Of a DNA stretch of 10,178 nt, positions 7,401-10,178 are shown one piece after another. Every line of letters begins with the position of its first letter. Position 1 is the first letter of the stretch. Below the pieces are notes generated by a model, which saw only the letters and a program-made list of their open reading frames with translations, searched no databases and had not been told where the DNA came from. Source of the DNA: Flavobacteriaceae bacterium (lineage in GTDB: Bacteria; Bacteroidota; Bacteroidia; Flavobacteriales; Flavobacteriaceae); contig CANJDA010000074.1 of NCBI GenBank assembly GCA_947472705.1, forward strand, positions 1-10,178, in the 5' to 3' direction. The position numbers and the translations under genes were made by a program.

Positions 7401-10178
7401 ATTAACAATATCCCTGGCTCACCATTTACAGTAGCAGACCCTACAACTACATTAAGTGTTACAGGCTTAACCACTGGTACAACGTATTATTATAGAATAT
7501 TAGCTAGTAATGGTTGTTCAAGTGCTTATACTAACGGTTCTGTTACCACTAGTATTACTAATGACAATTGTGCTACCTCAATAGCATTAACTACAAATAC
7601 AACCTCTACTTGTGTAACTTCTACAACAGGAACTACTATTGGTGCTACTCAGTCCTCTGCTGGTTGTACTGGAACTGCTGATGATGATGTATGGTATAGT
7701 TTTGTAGCAACAGCTACATCACATACGATAACGGTAATTCCATCAACTTTAACTGATGTTGTTTTTCAATCCTATAGCGGAAACTGTGCTAGTTTAACAA
7801 GTTTAGGCTGTGTAAACAATACAAGCTCAACTTCTACAGAAACTTCAACAATTTCTAGTTTAACTATTGGGAACACATATTATGTAAGAGTATATAGTTA
7901 TAGTAACGGTGCGACATATTCTGGAAACTTTTCAATTTGTATAACTACTCCTGTAGCCCCAATCAATGATAACTGTAGTGGCGCTATTGCACTAACAGTT
8001 AACACTACTACAACTTGTGTAACAAGTACAACCGGAACTACATTATTTGGGACACAATCTCAAGTAGGATGTTCGGGTACTGCTGATGATGATGTATGGT
8101 ATAGCTTTGTAGCTACTTCAACAAGTCAAAAAGTTACAGTTAGTCCGGTAACGATGAGTAATGTTGTTTTTCAAGTTTTTAGCGGTACTTGTGCTGGTTT
8201 GACAAGTTTACAATGTACTAATGCAACAACTGGAAGTGCAATTGAAGCATCAACAGTAGCTGGATTAACTATAGGTGCTACCTATTATGTTCGAGTATAT
8301 AGCTCAGGCAATGCCAGTGGAAATGGATCATTTAACATTTGTATTACGACTCCTTGTTCAGCAGGTCCTGGAACTGGATCAAGCACTACTATTTGTCCTT
8401 ATATTACAGCAGGTGCAACAGGTTTAAATGGAGCTGATCCTACACCAGTAACATGTTATGCTACCAGTACTTGTACAAATTTAGAAGCTATATATCCTGA
8501 TTATAACGAGACAACAAGTTATAGTGTTTCCACTATTCCTTATTCTCCTCCATATCAATATAACTGTTTATCTAATCCTCTAAGTGTTAATGTGGATGAT
8601 GTTTGGTCGAATTTAATTACGTTACCTTTTAACTTCTGTTATTATGGCAATACTTATAATAAAGTAATAATTGGTTCTAATGGTGTTATTTCTTTTGACA
8701 CAACTTCAAATACTCCAGGAGGATATAACAACTGGTCATTTAACACTAACTTACCAACTGCCACTTTAGCATTAAATTCAATATTCGGAGTATATCACGA
8801 TATTGACCCTAGTAAAGGTGGAGAAGTGGGTTGGGAATTAATTACATTAAGTAGTGGTTGTAGAGCATTAGTAGCCGCATGGAGTGATATTCCTATGTAC
8901 TCTTCTGTTTGTAACAATTCATTATATACTGGTATGATTGTATTACATGAAAACAGTAACATCATAGACGTATTTATTAAAGAGAAAAATGCTTGTTCTT
9001 CTTGGAATAGTGGTAATGCTCTTGTTGGTATTCAAAATGCTAATGGAACACAAGCAGTCGTTGCTCCAAACAGAAACTCAACTGACTCTGACTGGACTGT
9101 AACACAAGAGGCTTGGAGATTTACTCCATCAGGAGCATCAGTTGCTAGTGTAAAATGGTATCAAGGGGCTGGAACTTCAGGCACAGTAGTGGGAACCACC
9201 AGCAATATTTCGGTTTGTCCAACAGCTACAACTACTTATACTGCTGAAGTTACCTATTCTTTCTGTAATGGAACTACTTCTCAATTTACAGATCAAACTA
9301 CTGTATCATTTTCGGGAAGGAAAACTTGGACTGGAGCCATTAATACTGATTGGAGTAATGCAGGAAACTGGTCTCCAGCTGGAGCGCCAACTAACCAAGA
9401 TTGTATTACAATCCCAAATGTAACTAACAAACCTATTATTTCAGGTACTAACTATAATGCCTATTGTTATAATTTAACTGTATCAACAGGATCTTCATTA
9501 CAAGCCAATTCTTCAAATAACATTACTGTAACCGATTTTGTTAAAGTAAATACTGGAGGTACATTTAGCTTAAAAGACAGTTCTAGTTTGATTCAAATAA
9601 ACAATACAGCTACCAATACCGGGTCAATTTCCATAGAAAGAACTGCCTATGTAAAAGCCTATGATTATGTGTATTGGAGTTCGCCTGTTAAAAGTTTTAA
9701 CTCTAAAAATGTATTCCCTACTGCCCCATTAGGTTATGTTTTCAAATGGAATCCGACTATAGCCAACAGTAATGGTGGTCAAGGAAATTGGGTTGCTGGT
9801 TCAGAAACTATGAGCATTGGCAAAGGGTATATATGCCTAACACCAGGAACATTAAGTTCATCAGTGAACGAACCATTAACTGCTACACTTACTGGTATCC
9901 CTAATAATGGAATTAAAAAACCAATCATTTCAAGAGGAAGTTTTACTGGAGCTAATTATACTGGTACCAACGGTGCAACTATTACAAACTTAGATGACAA
10001 CTGGAATTTAGTTGGAAATCCATATCCTTCTGCAATTGATGGATTAAGTTTCTTGACTTTAAATACAAATATTAATGGAAATGTAAGGTTATGGACTCAT
10101 GGTTCTTCTATTAGCAGTAGCAATGCAAATCCATTTTATGGAACATTTATATCAAATTATGATGTAAACGATTATATT
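4458..10178 (+). CDS. Giant modular cell-surface protein, probable T9SS cargo (C-terminus beyond the right edge)
   Basis: The frame runs 1907 codons without a stop and is still open at the window end. The ATG at 4458 is the first in frame after a TGA at 4440. Residues 1-37 are a signal peptide (basic start, Leu/Val/Phe core at 22-35, ANA|QV). An N-terminal beta domain follows at 38-180. Then come FN3-like modules A1 181-291, B1 292-390, A2 391-505, B2 506-604, A3 605-720, B3 721-819, A4 820-936 and B4 937-1034. Two NDNC modules follow (1035-1169, 1170-1299), then a DDVW/GSNG domain (1300-1557), an Ig-like stretch (about 1558-1620), a WTG/GNW module (about 1621-1680) and the DYVYWSSP to NLVGNPYPSAID region (1732-1907). 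Flavobacterial proteins with this ending usually finish with a T9SS type C sorting signal, not visible here. No catalytic motif was seen; an adhesive or structural surface role is inferred. Confidence 0.93.
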   Translation, partial: MKKNYFNLRDQFTSKLDSNSFKLLLLLVFFIGITANAQVSITKPNLAITTCSGFPTSYNSLGNIVITENQNSNFSTGTNVILILTAPTNFEFQAGIGNVSYVGAKNITAASIAITATTITVTYTVSGTNKMDTMAISGLQVRGITTASTGDITYTGGTGSVSGLTSGTTLTNTLTSTVVSAPSQATGFTAGTITSTSFPATFSGSASNYLVIQSNSSTPPTQPVNGTTYSSANISTLGTGLTFIQASASTSIAGTGLTGNTQYYYYIYAYNLCFGSPLYNTSGALTGNGITCPAVPNSVATSAVTSTGFTLGWSYPTGGSASAITYTVQVTTDAGYTANITGSPFTISNPTTTVSISGLNPNTTYYYRILASNSCSSSWVNGSTTTILLPCTAPSQATGLTFGTITSTTIAGTFTGTANGYLVAYSTNGISPTQPVDGTLYTAANITTLGAGLTFLQSNSLTTITSSSLTGNTKYYFYVFAYNNTACSGGPVYNTSGSLTGNATTCPAVPNSVATSAVTSTGFTLGWSYPTGGTASAITYTVQVTTDAGYTANIVGSPFSISDPTTTLSISGLNQNTLYYYRIMASNGCSSSYVTGSVTTLAAPCIAPPSQATGLTFGTITSTTIVDTFTGTANGYLVAYSTNGVSPTQPVDGILYTAANITTLGAGLTFLQSGSSTTISSIGLVGNTKYYFYIFNYSLTVTCSGPVYNTSGPLTGNATTCVDVPISITTSNITQNDFTLNWATPTGGSAAAITYTIEVADDVAFTSPILDSPFTVVDPTVTLDVTDLNGNSTYYFRIKANNGCDSNYVTGTVNTLSLPCNPPTSQAFNFTNGAITSSTYPATFLGSADGFLVIRSTSATAPIQPVDGTFYTAANIATLGTGLSFIQSGSSYNISSTGLTGNTTYYYYIYAYTNSTYCTGSPVYNTSGALIGTGTTCPGSPTGITTTGITTTAFNLNWTAPLGGSSGAITYTVQITTNAGYINNIPGSPFTVADPTTTLSVTGLTTGTTYYYRILASNGCSSAYTNGSVTTSITNDNCATSIALTTNTTSTCVTSTTGTTIGATQSSAGCTGTADDDVWYSFVATATSHTITVIPSTLTDVVFQSYSGNCASLTSLGCVNNTSSTSTETSTISSLTIGNTYYVRVYSYSNGATYSGNFSICITTPVAPINDNCSGAIALTVNTTTTCVTSTTGTTLFGTQSQVGCSGTADDDVWYSFVATSTSQKVTVSPVTMSNVVFQVFSGTCAGLTSLQCTNATTGSAIEASTVAGLTIGATYYVRVYSSGNASGNGSFNICITTPCSAGPGTGSSTTICPYITAGATGLNGADPTPVTCYATSTCTNLEAIYPDYNETTSYSVSTIPYSPPYQYNCLSNPLSVNVDDVWSNLITLPFNFCYYGNTYNKVIIGSNGVISFDTTSNTPGGYNNWSFNTNLPTATLALNSIFGVYHDIDPSKGGEVGWELITLSSGCRALVAAWSDIPMYSSVCNNSLYTGMIVLHENSNIIDVFIKEKNACSSWNSGNALVGIQNANGTQAVVAPNRNSTDSDWTVTQEAWRFTPSGASVASVKWYQGAGTSGTVVGTTSNISVCPTATTTYTAEVTYSFCNGTTSQFTDQTTVSFSGRKTWTGAINTDWSNAGNWSPAGAPTNQDCITIPNVTNKPIISGTNYNAYCYNLTVSTGSSLQANSSNNITVTDFVKVNTGGTFSLKDSSSLIQINNTATNTGSISIERTAYVKAYDYVYWSSPVKSFNSKNVFPTAPLGYVFKWNPTIANSNGGQGNWVAGSETMSIGKGYICLTPGTLSSSVNEPLTATLTGIPNNGIKKPIISRGSFTGANYTGTNGATITNLDDNWNLVGNPYPSAIDGLSFLTLNTNINGNVRLWTHGSSISSSNANPFYGTFISNYDVNDYI
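4998..7559 (+). repeat. Alternating A/B array of FN3-like modules (four pairs)
   Basis: Coding repeat inside the giant gene. Module A (111-117 aa) has the landmarks PSQATGLTFGTITSTT, QPVDGTLYTAANI, GLTFLQS, LTGNTKYYFY and PVYNTSGSLTGN. Module B (98-99 aa) has GFTLGWSYPTGGS, ITYTVQVTTDAGY, GSPFTIS, SISGLN and TYYYRI, a classic FN3 pattern with the strand-B Trp. Boundaries are A1 4998-5330, B1 5331-5627, A2 5628-5972, B2 5973-6269, A3 6270-6617, B3 6618-6914, A4 6915-7265 and B4 7266-7559. The two-module period is 642-648 nt. All changes in length are multiples of three, so the frame is kept. Confidence 0.92.
5328..6617 (+). repeat. Two nearly identical B-A units, recent duplication or conversion
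   Basis: Within the array, B1-A2 and B2-A3 are much more alike than the outer pairs. Positions 5328-5398 and 5970-6040 are identical over 71 nt. Positions 5637-5831 and 6282-6476 differ at only six of 195 positions by hand count, and most codons are identical even at synonymous sites. B3, A4 and B4 match only at protein level with many synonymous changes. The offset is 642-645 nt. Confidence 0.88.
7560..8354 (+). repeat. Tandem pair of NDNC / DDDVWYSF beta modules
   Basis: Copy 1 (7560-7964, residues 1035-1169) and copy 2 (7965-8354, residues 1170-1299) share NDNC at the start, then TTxTCVTSTTGTT, GCxGTADDDVWYSFVAT, VVFQ followed by SGxCAxLTSL, and LTIGxTYYVRVYS near the end. Each is about 130 aa of predicted beta-sandwich. 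Modules with an NDNC start and DD-W-F core are common in exported Bacteroidota proteins, often near the C-terminal half. The Asp triplet could bind a metal, but this is not shown. Confidence 0.85.
8355..9128 (+). other. DDVW / GSNGVISF domain of the giant surface protein
   Basis: Residues 1300-1557 form a single non-repeated domain. Landmarks are TTSYSVSTIPYSPPY, VDDVWSNLITLPFNFCYYG, VIIGSNGVISFD, LNSIFGVYHDIDP, ALVAAWSDIPMY, NIIDVFIKEK and EAWRFTP at the end. The arrangement, especially FxFxYYG, GSNGxISF and GVYHDIDP, recalls nidogen-like domains and is a common building block of large T9SS-exported proteins. It is Cys-rich compared with the rest. No function can be assigned from the sequence. 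Confidence 0.7.
9321..10178 (+). other. WTG/GNW module and start of a T9SS type C-like C-terminal region
   Basis: Residues 1622-1680 (KTWTG, WSNAGNWSPAGAPT, ITIPN) are a module often placed before the C-terminal part of flavobacterial surface proteins. Residues 1732-1907 contain YDYVYWSSPV, FKWNP, GQGNWVAGSETMSIGKGYI, TLTGIPNNG, DDNWNLVGNPYPSAIDG and GNVRLWTHG. As far as I recall, this order is seen in proteins ending with the T9SS sorting signal type C domain. The sorting signal itself lies beyond the window, so cargo status is an inference. Confidence 0.7.

Noticed and set aside
4998..7559. Repeat array as a CRISPR or a non-coding satellite
   Set aside because: The period is about 640 nt, the frame is kept throughout, and differences respect codons and FN3 landmarks, so this is a protein module array.
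1..10178. Mobile element, phage, toxin-antitoxin or defence system
   Set aside because: No transposase, integrase, terminal inverted repeats, tRNA-linked attachment site or nuclease/helicase genes were seen. RadC is sometimes found on mobile elements, but here it lies in a tight housekeeping-type cluster.

Overview
The window looks like chromosomal DNA from a member of the Bacteroidota, most likely Flavobacterium or a close relative. The base composition is AT-rich. Two candidate promoters carry the Bacteroidota -7 box TAnnTTTG, and starts lack clear Shine-Dalgarno sequences. Exported proteins have signal peptides ending in FSQ or ANAQ. A giant surface protein carries modules typical of cargo of the type IX secretion system (T9SS). 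The genus is inferred from these style features, not from a database match.

Left part (1-4095, minus strand): five genes lie head to tail with almost no space between them. In transcription order they are an exported TPR protein (3394-4095), an Mpl-type murein tripeptide ligase (2036-3391), a RadC-family JAMM protein (1311-2006), a YjjG-type HAD nucleotidase (629-1309) and an exported protein of unknown function that runs off the left edge (1-629). Junctions are 2, 29 and 1 nt of spacing and then a 1-nt overlap, so the genes are probably co-transcribed and partly translationally coupled. The combination covers peptidoglycan recycling, a RadC protein and a house-cleaning nucleotidase; nothing in the sequence shows a shared pathway.

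Middle (4096-4457): a divergent intergenic region. It holds a candidate minus-strand promoter for the TPR operon and a strong-looking plus-strand promoter (TTG-N20-TATGTTTG) for the giant gene. An 18-bp hairpin-type palindrome fills the spacer between the -33 and -7 boxes of the plus promoter. A tandem direct repeat of TAAAAAGTG just upstream shares its AAAGTG core with the palindrome arms. The roughly 140-nt leader contains a small inverted repeat.

Right part (4458-10178, plus strand): one open reading frame of at least 1907 codons, still open at the window edge. It encodes a secreted, Thr/Ser/Gly/Asn-rich modular protein. The order is signal peptide, N-terminal beta domain, four alternating pairs of two FN3-like modules (A and B), two NDNC/DDDVWYSF modules, a large DDVW/GSNG domain, an Ig-like stretch, a WTG/GNW module and the start of a region that in flavobacteria precedes the T9SS type C sorting signal. 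The central A/B pairs are nearly identical at DNA level, which points to recent duplication or gene conversion. No mobile element, CRISPR array, RNA gene or recognisable defence system was seen. The most noteworthy signals are the promoter-spacer palindrome with its matching repeats and the recently duplicated, cysteine-paired module array.
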